A stretch of DNA of 64,000 nucleotides from contig JAFECX010000035.1 in NCBI GenBank assembly GCA_018241895.1, forward strand, positions 1 through 64,000, in the 5' to 3' direction. How positions within the stretch are numbered: position 1 is the first letter of the stretch; each line of letters begins with the position of its first letter. The notes under the pieces are model-generated. The model was not told where the DNA came from. It searched no databases and was given only the letters and a program-made list of their open reading frames with translations. This DNA comes from Pseudomonadota bacterium. GTDB lineage: Bacteria; Pseudomonadota; Gammaproteobacteria; Burkholderiales; Burkholderiaceae_C. A program made the position numbers and the translations under genes. Shown here piece by piece: positions 55,840 through 64,000 of this stretch.

Positions 55840-57372
55840 TCAGCGTCGTCTCGCGGTGGTCGACGCAGCCGCCCTGGCGCCGACCCGGGCGCCGCCTTCG
55901 GGCCCTCGACGCAGGGCCGCGGCGAGCGCGGGCAACTGCTCGACGAAGGGCTGCGCGTCCTCCAGGCAGCGCAGGTCCAGCAGCAGCCGCTCGTCGGCGA
56001 TGCGCCCGATGACCGCGAGCGGCAGCGCGCGCAACGCGCTCGCGAGTTCGTCGAGGGCGCGCCCGCCGCCCTTCCTCTGTGCCGGCGCGATCGCCAGGCC
56101 TGCCGACGCGAGGCGCTCGACCGGCAGCGAGCCGGAGCCGATCTGGCCCTGCATCGCCGCTGCCTCGACCGTGTAGCGCGGCGCGAGTGCCTGCGCCACG
56201 GCCGGCGCGAGTCGCCCGGCCAGCGCACGGATCTGCTCCACGGGCCGCGCGAGCAGCCGCAGCGTCGGCAGGTCGCGCGCCAGCCGTTCGGGCCGCAGGT
56301 ACAGCCGCAGCGTCGCCTCGAGCGCGGCCAGCGGCAGCTTGCTCATGCGCAGCGCGCGCTTCATCGGGAACCCGCGGATGCGCGCGATGGCCGAGCGCGA
56401 GCCGACGATCAGCCCCGCCTGCGGGCCGCCCAGCAGCTTGTCGCCGCTGAAGGTGACGACGTCGCAGCCGGCGGCGAGCTTGTCCTGCGGCAGTGGCTCG
56501 CGCGGCAGCCCGTGGGCCGCGAGATCGACGAGCGCGCCGCTGCCCAGGTCGCTGGCCACCGGCAGCCCGTGCGCGTGCGCGATGCGCGCCAGCTCGGCCT
56601 CTTCGACCGCCGCCGTGAAGCCCTGCAGCGCGTAGTTGCTCGTGTGCACCTTCATCAGCAGCGCCGTGCGCTCGCCGATTGCGCGCTCGTAGTCGCGCGC
56701 ATGCGTGCGGTTGGTGGTGCCGACCTCGACCAGCGTGGCGCCGGCCGCGGCCATCACGTCGGGCATGCGGAAGGCGCCGCCGATCTCGACCAGCTCGCCG
56801 CGCGAGACGACGACCTCGCGTCCCTGCGCGAGCGCGGCGATCGTCAGCAGCACCGCGGCGGCGTTGTTGTTGACCACCGTCGCCGCCTCGGCGCCGGTGA
56901 GCGTGCACAGCAGCTCCTCGACCAGGCTGTCGCGCTCGCCCCGGCCGCCTGAGGCGAGGTCGTACTCGAGGTTGTTCGGCGCCGCCATCGTCGTCAGAAG
57001 GTGCCCGAGCGCGGCGTCGGCGAGCACGGCGCGACCCAGGTTGGTGTGGATCACCGTGCCGGTGAGATTGAGCACGCGGCGCATGCGCGGCGCGAGGCGC
57101 GCGTCGACGCCGCCGGCGAGTGCCGCAGCGAGCGCATCGGCGTCGATCTCGGCTGCCGACAGCGTGCCGGCGACGGCGCGCACGCGCAGCGCGTCGAGCA
57201 GCGCACGCGCCTCGTGCGCGACCAGCGTGTGGCCGTGCTCGGCCACGAGCGCCCGTGCACGCGCACTGCGCAGCAGGCGGTCGGTGGACGGCAGATCCTG
57301 CGGGCCGGCCTTGACGCCGTCGACGACGGAGCCCTCGGTGCTCGGCGTGCGCACGCTCGCGCGCTCGGTCAT
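55840..57372 (-). CDS. selA: L-seryl-tRNA(Sec) selenium transferase
   Basis: A 510-residue PLP enzyme that converts seryl-tRNA(Sec) to selenocysteinyl-tRNA(Sec). The PLP lysine is in FSGDKLLGGP; NLTGTVIHTNLGRAVL and LEYDLASGGRGERD are conserved SelA words. No Shine-Dalgarno sequence is evident before the ATG at 57372. selB, selD and tRNA-Sec are not in the window; the usual downstream position of selB is taken by the uspA gene on the other strand. The presence of selA implies selenoproteins elsewhere in the genome, for instance a formate dehydrogenase. Confidence 0.92.
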   Translation of the reverse strand: MTERASVRTPSTEGSVVDGVKAGPQDLPSTDRLLRSARARALVAEHGHTLVAHEARALLDALRVRAVAGTLSAAEIDADALAAALAGGVDARLAPRMRRVLNLTGTVIHTNLGRAVLADAALGHLLTTMAAPNNLEYDLASGGRGERDSLVEELLCTLTGAEAATVVNNNAAAVLLTIAALAQGREVVVSRGELVEIGGAFRMPDVMAAAGATLVEVGTTNRTHARDYERAIGERTALLMKVHTSNYALQGFTAAVEEAELARIAHAHGLPVASDLGSGALVDLAAHGLPREPLPQDKLAAGCDVVTFSGDKLLGGPQAGLIVGSRSAIARIRGFPMKRALRMSKLPLAALEATLRLYLRPERLARDLPTLRLLARPVEQIRALAGRLAPAVAQALAPRYTVEAAAMQGQIGSGSLPVERLASAGLAIAPAQRKGGGRALDELASALRALPLAVIGRIADERLLLDLRCLEDAQPFVEQLPALAAALRRGPEGGARVGARAAASTTARRR

Positions 57373-57439
57373 GGTCTGGATCCTGGCGACGGAGCCAGGA
57401 CTCTATCAACGGCGGCCGGCGCCTGCGTCGGCCCGCGCG

Positions 57440-57604
57440 CATGCCGACCAGCGGCGGGTCGAAGCGGCGGCCCGCGACGCGCCCAAGCCGGTCATCGCAC
57501 GCGTGCAGGGCTGCGCCATCGGCGGCGCCAACGTGCCGTGCACGATCTGCGACTTCACGATCGCCTCCGAGAGCGCCGTGTTCGCCATGCCCGCGCTCGG
57601 CGTT
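57440..57604 (+). pseudogene. Truncated enoyl-CoA hydratase/isomerase fragment
   Basis: Fifty-five codons resemble the centre of crotonase-fold proteins: APKPVIARVQGCAIGGANV, then ICDFTIASESAVFAMPALG, the oxyanion-hole and substrate-pocket region. The frame has no start or homologous N-terminus of normal length and runs straight into the right half of the repeat element at 57592. It is a decayed gene interrupted or eroded next to the element. Confidence 0.7.
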
Positions 57605-57706
57605 GCAAATGCTCGCCCTGTCGCGCGATAGGGCTGCGCTTTGCGCCTGGTTCGGGCCGCCCTGTCGCGCCGCGCGGGCGCGACCGGTTCATTCACAGGT
57701 TCCGAG
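57592..57706. mobile_element. Right half of the MITE-like repeat family
   Basis: About 115 bp matching the right two thirds of the element at 42534: GGCGTTGCAAATGCTCGCC, a CCCTGTCGCGC word, GGCTGCGCTTTGCGCC and the right inverted end CATTCACAGGTTCCGAG. The left end is missing and the crotonase fragment is in its place. Confidence 0.75.
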
Positions 57707-57775
57707 CCGCCGCGCCGCCGCCGTGCGGCGCCTGGGCTCGCCTGCGGCGCGCGCGCCTATGAGGGGAAGTGCGGT

Positions 57776-57804
57776 TTGCCGGGCCCGCCGGGCGGCGTTA
57801 GATT
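57776..57804 (+). promoter_or_regulatory. Candidate sigma-70 promoter of the amino acid transporter operon
   Basis: TTGCCG at 57776-57781 and TAGATT at 57799-57804 are separated by 17 bp. The Shine-Dalgarno AAGGAG at 57860-57865 precedes the ATG at 57876, giving a leader of roughly 65 nt. Confidence 0.5.
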
Positions 57805-57875
57805 GCCCGGCCGCCGGCGCGCCGGGCGTCGGGTGCGTCGACGCTTTCCCCTTCCGTCCAAGGAGACCCCGCAAG

Positions 57876-58910
57876 ATGAAACCGACTTCCGTGAAGTCCG
57901 CGCTCGCCGCGACCGTCGTCGCTGTCGCCGCGGCGAGCGCGCCGGCGCATGCCGGCAAGACGCTGGACGCGATCAAGGCGCGCGGCCAGGTCGTGTGCGG
58001 CGTGCACACCGCGCTGGCCGGCTTTTCCGCCGCCGACGCGCAGGGCAACTGGAGCGGCATCGACGTCGACGTCTGCCGCGCCATCGCCGCCGCGGTGCTG
58101 GGCGACGGCACCAAGGTCAAGTGGGTGCCGCTGGTCGCGCAGCAGCGCTTCACCGCGCTGCAGTCGGGCGAGATCGACGTGCTGTCGCGCAACACGACCT
58201 GGACGCTGACGCGCGATGCCTCGCTGGGCCTCGAGTTCACCGGCGTCACCTACTACGACGGCCAGGGCTTCATGGTGCCGGTGAGCGCCAAGATCACGAG
58301 CGCCAAGCAGCTCAAGGGCGCCACCGTGTGCGTGCAGTCGGGCACGACCACCGAGAAGAACCTGACCGACTTCTCGCGCGCCAACGGCCTGAACATCAAG
58401 CCGGTCGTGTTCGAGAAGATCGAGGCCGCCGAGAACGCGTACTTCACGGGGCGCTGCGTCGCGTACACCACCGACGCCTCGGGGCTGGCGTCGACGCGCA
58501 ACCAGGTCGCGAAGAACCCGGCCGATCACGTCATCCTGCCCGAACTGATCTCCAAGGAGCCGCTGGGGCCCGCCGTGCGCCGCGGCGACGACGAGTGGTT
58601 CACGATCGTCAAGTGGGTGCTGTTCGGGCTGATCGAGGCCGAGGAGTACGGCGTCACGCAGGCCAACGTGGCGAAGATGCAGGCCGAGAGCCAGGACCCG
58701 GTCGTCATGCGCCTCACCGGCAAGAGCGAGGACATGGGCAAGCTGCTGGGCCTGGACAAGAACTGGCTCGTCAACGCCATCAAGGCGGTGGGCAACTACG
58801 GCGAGATGTTCGAGCGCAACGTCGGCCCGAAGACGCCGCTGAACCTGCCGCGCGGGCTGAACAACCTGTGGAACAAGGGCGGCATCATGTACGCGCCGCC
58901 GGTGCGCTGA
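57876..58910 (+). CDS. Amino acid ABC transporter substrate-binding protein, AapJ-like
   Basis: A 344-residue periplasmic binding protein: signal peptide ending SAPAHA-GK, then the type 3 solute-binding fold with GVHTALAGFSAADAQGNW, DVDVCRAIAAAVLGD, VLSRNTTWTLTRD and CVQSGTTTEKNL. These words match the general L-amino acid binding proteins AapJ/BztA. It is the first gene of a four-gene operon with two permeases and one ATPase. Confidence 0.92.
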   Translation: MKPTSVKSALAATVVAVAAASAPAHAGKTLDAIKARGQVVCGVHTALAGFSAADAQGNWSGIDVDVCRAIAAAVLGDGTKVKWVPLVAQQRFTALQSGEIDVLSRNTTWTLTRDASLGLEFTGVTYYDGQGFMVPVSAKITSAKQLKGATVCVQSGTTTEKNLTDFSRANGLNIKPVVFEKIEAAENAYFTGRCVAYTTDASGLASTRNQVAKNPADHVILPELISKEPLGPAVRRGDDEWFTIVKWVLFGLIEAEEYGVTQANVAKMQAESQDPVVMRLTGKSEDMGKLLGLDKNWLVNAIKAVGNYGEMFERNVGPKTPLNLPRGLNNLWNKGGIMYAPPVR

Positions 58911-58919
58911 ACACAGGCG

Positions 58920-60098
58920 ATGGCCGAACGCGCGGCGCCGGCACGGCGCAGATGGTCCTGGCGCAGCGGCGCGCTGCGCGGGATCGCGTACCAGATCGTC
59001 GCCGTGGCGCTGCTCGGCCTGGCGCTCTGGTACCTGGCGCACAACACGCTCGTCAACATGCAGGCGCGCGGGATCCAGAGCGGCTTCGGCTTCCTCGGCC
59101 AGCCGGCGGGCTTCGACATCGGCGAGTCGGTCATCCCCTACGACGCGCTCGACCCGTACTGGAAGGCCTTCCTCGTCGGCGTGCTCAACACGCTGCGCGT
59201 CTCGGCGCTGGGCATCGTGCTGGCGACGGCGCTGGGCACGCTGCTGGGCGTCGCGCGCTTCTCGCGCAACGCGCTCGTGCGCGGCCTGAGCTACGGCTAC
59301 ATCGAGCTGTTTCGCAACGTGCCGCTGCTGCTGCAGCTGGTGCTGTGGTACATCGTGTTCACCGAGATCCTGCCGGCGGTGAGCGAGCCGATCGTTCTCG
59401 CCGACATGGTCTTCCTCAGCAAGGGCGGGCTGTCGCTGCCGTGGCCGGTCTGGGGCCTGGGGCAGGGCCTCGCGCTGGCGGGCGCGATGGTCGGCGTGGC
59501 CCTGGCCTGGGGCTACCGCCGCTGGGCGCGGCGCCGCTTCGAGCTGAGCGGGCAGGCCCGCAGCATGGTCTGGCTGCCGCTGGCGATCGTGCTCGTCGCT
59601 GCCGTGCTCGGCTGGCTTGCCGGCGGCGCGCCGACGGCCTGGAGCATCCCGAAGCCGGGCGGCTTCCTGATCGAAGGCGGCGTCGCCGCCACGCCCGAGT
59701 TCCTCGCCGTGCTGTTCGGCCTCGTGTGCTACACGGCGGCCTTCATGGCCGAGGTGGTGCGCGCCGGCATCTCGTCGGTCGCGCACGGTCAGGTCGAGGC
59801 CGCCGCCAGCATCGGGCTGTCGAAGGTGCAGTCGATGCGACTGGTGATCCTGCCGCAGGCGCTGCGCGTGATCATCCCGCCGATGACGAGCCAGTACCTG
59901 AACCTGACGAAGAACTCGTCGCTGGCAGTGGCGATCGGCTATCCCGACGTGGTCTCGATCGCCAACACGTCGCTCAACCAGACCGGCCGCGCGGTCGAAT
60001 GCATCGCGATCGTGATGGCGGTGTACCTGGCGACGTCGCTGTCGACCAGCGCGGCCATGAACTGGTACAACCGGCGCGCCGCGATCCGGGAGCGCTAG
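58920..60098 (+). CDS. Amino acid ABC transporter permease, AapQ-like
   Basis: A 392-residue permease with a long N-terminal part and eight or so helices. IELFRNVPLLLQLVLWY and the EAA-loop AHGQVEAAASIGLSK match AapQ/BztB. It starts 9 bp after the binding protein gene. Confidence 0.92.
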   Translation: MAERAAPARRRWSWRSGALRGIAYQIVAVALLGLALWYLAHNTLVNMQARGIQSGFGFLGQPAGFDIGESVIPYDALDPYWKAFLVGVLNTLRVSALGIVLATALGTLLGVARFSRNALVRGLSYGYIELFRNVPLLLQLVLWYIVFTEILPAVSEPIVLADMVFLSKGGLSLPWPVWGLGQGLALAGAMVGVALAWGYRRWARRRFELSGQARSMVWLPLAIVLVAAVLGWLAGGAPTAWSIPKPGGFLIEGGVAATPEFLAVLFGLVCYTAAFMAEVVRAGISSVAHGQVEAAASIGLSKVQSMRLVILPQALRVIIPPMTSQYLNLTKNSSLAVAIGYPDVVSIANTSLNQTGRAVECIAIVMAVYLATSLSTSAAMNWYNRRAAIRER

Positions 60099-60099
60099 C

Positions 60100-61203
60100 G
60101 TGAGCGCCGCCTTCGAGCCGATCGCGCCCCGGCCCGCCCCGGTGCCCACCGAGGGCCTCCGGCCGTGGCTGCGCGCCAACCTGTTCGGCAGCGTCGCCAG
60201 CTCGATCGCCACGCTGGCCATCGCCGCGCTGGCGATCTACGTGCTGCGCTCGGTGCTGACGTGGGGCGTCGCCGACGCCGTCTTCGCGCCCGATCTCGCC
60301 GCCTGCCAGCACGCGCGCGGCAGCGGCGCCTGCTGGGGCGTGATCGACGAGAAACTGCGCGTCATCCTGTTCGGGCGCTATCCGTTCGGCCAGCAGTGGC
60401 GGCCCGCGGCGGCCACCTTGCTGCTGCTGGCGCTGCTGGTGCTCAGCTGCATCCGCTTCTTCTGGAGGACGTGGCTCGTGCTGGTGTGGCTCGCGGTGAT
60501 CCCGGCCTACTTCGTGCTCATGGGCGGCGGCGTGCGCGGGCTCGAGCCGGTGCCCACCGCGTCCTGGGGCGGCCTGCCGCTGACGCTGCTGCTGGCGACC
60601 TTCGGCATCGTCCTCGCGTTCCCGATCGCGATCGTGGTCGCGCTCGGGCGTCGCTCGGGGCTGCCGGCGATCCACACGCTGAGCGTGACCTTCGTCGAAC
60701 TGATCCGCGGCGTGCCGCTGATCTCGGTGCTGTTCATGGCCAGCTTCATGTTCCCGCTGTTCATGCCGGTGGGCAAGTCGCCCGACGTGCTGCTGCGCGT
60801 GCTGGCCGGCATCACGCTGTTCGAGGCTGCCTACCTGGCCGAAGTGGTGCGCGGCGGCCTGCAGGCGATCCCGAAGGGGCAGGTCGAGGCGGCGCAGTCG
60901 CTCGGCCTGGGCTACTGGCAGACGCAGCGCAAGATCGTGCTGCCGCAGGCGCTGGCGCTGGTGGTGCCGGGCATCATGAACACCTTCATCGCCATCTTCA
61001 TGGACACCTCGCTGGTGACGATCGTGTCGATGTACGAACTGATGGGCGCGCTCGGCATGGCGGTCAACTCCGACGCCAACTGGCGCCCCTTCATCTTCGA
61101 GGGCTACATCTTCATCACCGCGATCTACTTCCTGTTCTGCTTCGCCATGACGCGCTACAGCGGCTGGGTCGAGCAGCGCGTCGGCCGCAGCAAGGCGCGC
61201 TGA
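60100..61203 (+). CDS. Amino acid ABC transporter permease, AapM-like
   Basis: A 367-residue permease starting at a GTG 1 bp after the stop of the preceding gene. It has VELIRGVPLISVLFMA and the EAA motif PKGQVEAAQSLGLGYWQ. It pairs with AapQ-like in a heterodimeric channel. Confidence 0.92.
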   Translation: MSAAFEPIAPRPAPVPTEGLRPWLRANLFGSVASSIATLAIAALAIYVLRSVLTWGVADAVFAPDLAACQHARGSGACWGVIDEKLRVILFGRYPFGQQWRPAAATLLLLALLVLSCIRFFWRTWLVLVWLAVIPAYFVLMGGGVRGLEPVPTASWGGLPLTLLLATFGIVLAFPIAIVVALGRRSGLPAIHTLSVTFVELIRGVPLISVLFMASFMFPLFMPVGKSPDVLLRVLAGITLFEAAYLAEVVRGGLQAIPKGQVEAAQSLGLGYWQTQRKIVLPQALALVVPGIMNTFIAIFMDTSLVTIVSMYELMGALGMAVNSDANWRPFIFEGYIFITAIYFLFCFAMTRYSGWVEQRVGRSKAR

Positions 61204-61212
61204 GGAGCCGGC

Positions 61213-61956
<744 letters not shown>

Positions 61957-61995
61957 GCCGCGCCGCACGCAGCACAGCAACCCCGTGAGGCAAAG

Positions 61996-62388
61996 ATGCC
62001 GACGCAAGCACGAATGAAGGGCGTCATGCTCGAGTATGTCGAGCGTGTGAACGCCGGCGACGTCGACGGCGTCGTCGCGCTGTACGCGCACGGCGCCACG
62101 ATCGAGGACCCGGTCGGCTCGCCGCCGCGCGCCGACCACGCCGCCATCGTCGATCTGTACCGCAAGGCGGTCGCCGCGCGCGTCCACCTGCGCGTCCTGG
62201 CCGGGCCGTTCGGCTCCTTCGCCAATGCCGCCGCGATGGCCGCCGAGGTGCGCGTCGAGGCGCTGGTCGGCATGCCGGACCGGGGCCCGACCCGCATCCC
62301 GCTCGTCGAGGTCATGACGTTCGACGACCAGTGCCGCATCACCTCGATGCGCGCCTACTGGGGAGCCGAGGAAATGACCCCGGCGTGA
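61996..62388 (+). CDS. Ketosteroid-isomerase-like protein (NTF2 fold)
   Basis: A 130-residue protein aligning with Comamonas-type 3-oxo-delta5-steroid isomerase. The general acid Tyr14 is present (LEYVERVNAGD), and the base Asp38 is present in IEDPVGSP. The third residue of the classic triad, Asp99 of the Comamonas enzyme, aligns with Glu105 here (LVEVMTFD versus APIDHFRF). It lies between the Aap transporter and a luciferase-like gene. A steroid substrate is possible but unproven; other NTF2-fold functions remain open. Confidence 0.78.
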   Translation: MPTQARMKGVMLEYVERVNAGDVDGVVALYAHGATIEDPVGSPPRADHAAIVDLYRKAVAARVHLRVLAGPFGSFANAAAMAAEVRVEALVGMPDRGPTRIPLVEVMTFDDQCRITSMRAYWGAEEMTPA

Positions 62389-62498
62389 CGCGCCACGGCC
62401 GCTGCAGCCGATGCACGCCAGCGGCACCTCATCGGCACCGCATCGGCGTGTCGTCGGCGTGCCCTCGGCAAGCGGTGCCGACGATCGAGCCACCCCCC

Positions 62499-62575
62499 AA
62501 GCGACAAGCGACAAGCGACAAGCGACAAGCGACAAGCGACAAGCGACAAGCGACAAGCGACAAGCGACAAGCGAC
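62499..62575. repeat. Tandem repeat, 11 x 7 bp
   Basis: Eleven perfect copies of AAGCGAC, ending directly before GAGGAG of the next gene's ribosome-binding site. In one forward frame three units encode RQATSDK, so the array looks coding although it is upstream of the gene. Confidence 0.95.
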
Positions 62576-62591
62576 GAGGAGACGACAGATC

Positions 62592-63494
62592 ATGCGATTC
62601 GGCTTTCACCTGTTCATGGTCGATCCGGGCGAGCACCAGGAGATCGCCCGCACCGCCGACGACTGCGGCTGGGACAGCATCCAGGTCGCCGACGCGCCGT
62701 TCTTCCCGGAGACGGTTTCCGTGCCCTACCCCTACACGCCCGACGGCGCGCGCTTCTGGCCGCTGGACATGCCGGTGCTCGACCCCTGGGTGGCGATGAC
62801 CGCGATGGCCGTCGTCACGCGGCGCATCCGCTTCGTCCCCTCGGTGCTGCGCCTGGCGATCCGCCAGCCGCTGCTCGAAGCCAAGAGCCTGTGCTCGCTG
62901 GCGGCGGTCTCGAACGACCGCGTCGCGCTCGGGGTCGGCCTGGCCTGGATGCCCGAGGAATTCAGGTGGCTGGGCATCGACATGAAGACGCGCGGCAAGC
63001 GCCAGGACGAAGCCATCCAGGCGGTGCGCCTGCTGATGCAGGGCGGATTCCAGGAGTTCCACGGCGAGTTCGTCGACTTCGACCGCGTCATCATGGCGCC
63101 GACGCCGAAGAAGAAGATCCCGATCTACGTCGGCGGCGCCACCGCCCCGGCGATGCGGCGTGCCGCGCGCCTGGGCGACGGCTGGCTCAGCGTGATCCAC
63201 GACAAGGCCGAAATCCCCGGCCTCGTCGCCGAACTCAACGGCCACCGGCGCGAATTCGGCCGTGCCGCCGAGCCCTTCGACATCATGCTGCACTGCCCCG
63301 ATGCCACCGGCATCGACGACATCAAGCGCCTCGAAGACCTCGGCATCACCGACCTGCAGGTCACGCCGTGGGCCGTGCCCGGCATCGCGGCCGAAGAAGG
63401 CGTGGGCAAGATCCAGCAGCAGCAGCCGGCGCTGCAGACGAAGCTCGACGCGATCCGCCGCTATGCGGATCAGGTGATCGCGCGCTTCGCCTGA
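62592..63494 (+). CDS. Luciferase-like (LLM) flavin-dependent oxidoreductase
   Basis: A 300-residue TIM-barrel protein from the ATG at 62592 (MRFGFHLFMVDPGEH), with GAGGAG 10 nt upstream. Landmarks are VALGVGLAWMPEEFRWLGI, PTPKKKIPIYVGGATAPAM and RAARLGDGWLSV. These belong to the bacterial luciferase superfamily, often annotated F420-dependent (TIGR03619 type); FMN or F420 cannot be told apart here. The adjacent ketosteroid-isomerase-like gene makes a joint role in a steroid or terpenoid catabolic step conceivable. Confidence 0.87.
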   Translation: MRFGFHLFMVDPGEHQEIARTADDCGWDSIQVADAPFFPETVSVPYPYTPDGARFWPLDMPVLDPWVAMTAMAVVTRRIRFVPSVLRLAIRQPLLEAKSLCSLAAVSNDRVALGVGLAWMPEEFRWLGIDMKTRGKRQDEAIQAVRLLMQGGFQEFHGEFVDFDRVIMAPTPKKKIPIYVGGATAPAMRRAARLGDGWLSVIHDKAEIPGLVAELNGHRREFGRAAEPFDIMLHCPDATGIDDIKRLEDLGITDLQVTPWAVPGIAAEEGVGKIQQQQPALQTKLDAIRRYADQVIARFA

Positions 63495-64000
63495 GGGCCG
63501 AGGCGCGCACGACGTGACGGGCCGCTGCCGCCAAGGCCGCCGCGCGGAGATCCCGCCGCGGTCTTCGCCTGTTTTCGCCACTTTGCGCCGGACAGCGCCA
63601 CGAGCGGGCCTCTTGCACAGTGGTCGCCAACCGACCGTTGGGCCGACTGCCGGGCTTTGACAAGCCCGTGCAACCTGCCCCACCGCGGTCCCCACGTGAG
63701 GGCCTGCTTCGAGAACCTGCTGCCTGACAGCAAAGACATCCGGGCACGCATGGCGCGCCGCTGCCGGGCCGGCTCCGCCGATGCCTTCGACCTGCTGTCA
63801 GAGGCAGGCCTGTGGAGCTCGCGCCTGCAGCCACCGCGACCGACAAGGCCACGGCGCCCAGTGTCTCGGACTGACAGGGCTGAAGCTGCGGGCACAGGGT
63901 CCAACGGTCGCTTCGATAGCGCCACGTCAGAGGTTGGGCACGGCCTGGGCACACAATGGGCACAGGCTGGGCACAGGATGGGCACAAAGCAAAAAGCCAC
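63495..64000. other. Right-edge region without a recognised gene
   Basis: About 505 bp. A minus-strand open frame crosses the whole stretch, but its translation (cysteine/proline- and arginine/serine-rich, no recognised domain) looks non-coding. The distal part contains an array of 11-bp units. It could be the edge of a mobile element that continues outside the window. Confidence 0.45.
63931..63985. repeat. Phased array, 5 x 11 bp with TGGGCAC core
   Basis: TGGGCAC recurs every 11 bp five times, with a variable 4-bp spacer (AGGT, GGCC, ACAA, AGGC, AGGA). The period is close to one helical turn, so the copies would face the same side of the DNA, as in some regulator or replication initiator binding arrays. 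The array ends 15 bp before the window edge. Confidence 0.75.

Noticed and set aside
62411-62591. Upstream extension of the luciferase-like gene through RQATSDK repeats
   Set aside because: The repeat is a 7-bp DNA array open in several frames; the ATG at 62592 has a good ribosome-binding site and matches the family N-terminus.
63470-64000. A 176-codon minus-strand ORF at the right edge
   Set aside because: The translation has no recognisable domain, crosses the 11-bp array and overlaps the end of the luciferase-like gene; it may be a mobile-element fragment but cannot be supported as a gene.

Overview
This 64 kb window has very high GC and a gene repertoire typical of a betaproteobacterium of the order Burkholderiales (Rubrivivax / Leptothrix / Methylibium-like). 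The markers are a PrsK/PrsR/PrsT PEP-CTERM (exosortase-associated) set, a System I cytochrome c maturation operon, class I PHA synthase, homodimeric pyruvate dehydrogenase E1 and an AapJQMP-type amino acid transporter. The genus assignment is an inference from gene content only. No rRNA, tRNA or CRISPR array was recognised.

Layout. 1-5.1 kb: the cut end of an ISL3-family insertion sequence, then a sigma-54-type promoter driving a PEP-CTERM protein, an unknown membrane protein and a TPR lipoprotein of the PrsT family; this stretch looks richer in A/T than the rest. 5.4-8.4 kb: an ABC ATPase of the LolD/MacB type, a LolA-like periplasmic protein and an outer-membrane barrel, with the expected permease missing. 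8.4-21 kb: an exopolysaccharide/exosortase locus with sensor kinase PrsK, an EpsB-like sugar transferase, the sigma-54 activator PrsR, a second PrsT lipoprotein, an acyltransferase fused to a PilZ domain, a trypsin-like protease, another FeeM-like acyltransferase and a nucleotide-sugar epimerase. 21-28 kb: aceE, a creatininase-family amidohydrolase, an M16 peptidase and a PcaF-type thiolase, with gaps filled by short tandem repeats and a large palindromic element. 28-32 kb: a multi-PAS kinase and a pirin.

32-41 kb: an arylacetate-type CoA ligase with IorA and IorB (indolepyruvate:ferredoxin oxidoreductase), transcribed divergently from a single-chain NfnAB-like transhydrogenase and a rubrerythrin whose start overlaps it. 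The likely logic is that IOR produces reduced ferredoxin and arylacetyl-CoA, Nfn balances ferredoxin, NADH and NADPH, and rubrerythrin removes peroxide. 41-48.6 kb: the complete ccmABCDEFGHI operon. 48.7-55.8 kb: an FmdB-like zinc ribbon, PHA synthase, an SDR reductase, an APH/AAA fusion protein, a Crp-family regulator, an orphan NarL-type response regulator and a universal stress protein. 55.8-63.5 kb: selA, a truncated crotonase fragment, an Aap-type amino acid ABC transporter, a ketosteroid-isomerase-like protein and a luciferase-like monooxygenase. The last 500 bp carry no recognisable gene.

Cross-cutting features. A repeat family with terminal inverted repeats occurs four times, three of them directly after a TGA stop codon. 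Minisatellites of 7, 9, 11, 12 and 13 bp sit in many intergenic gaps. Several genes have a -10-like hexamer only 5-8 nt before the start codon, suggesting leaderless mRNAs. The most interesting proteins are the PilZ-fused acyltransferase, the fused NfnAB opposite the IOR operon, and the ABC/LolA/barrel cluster that appears to have lost its permease.
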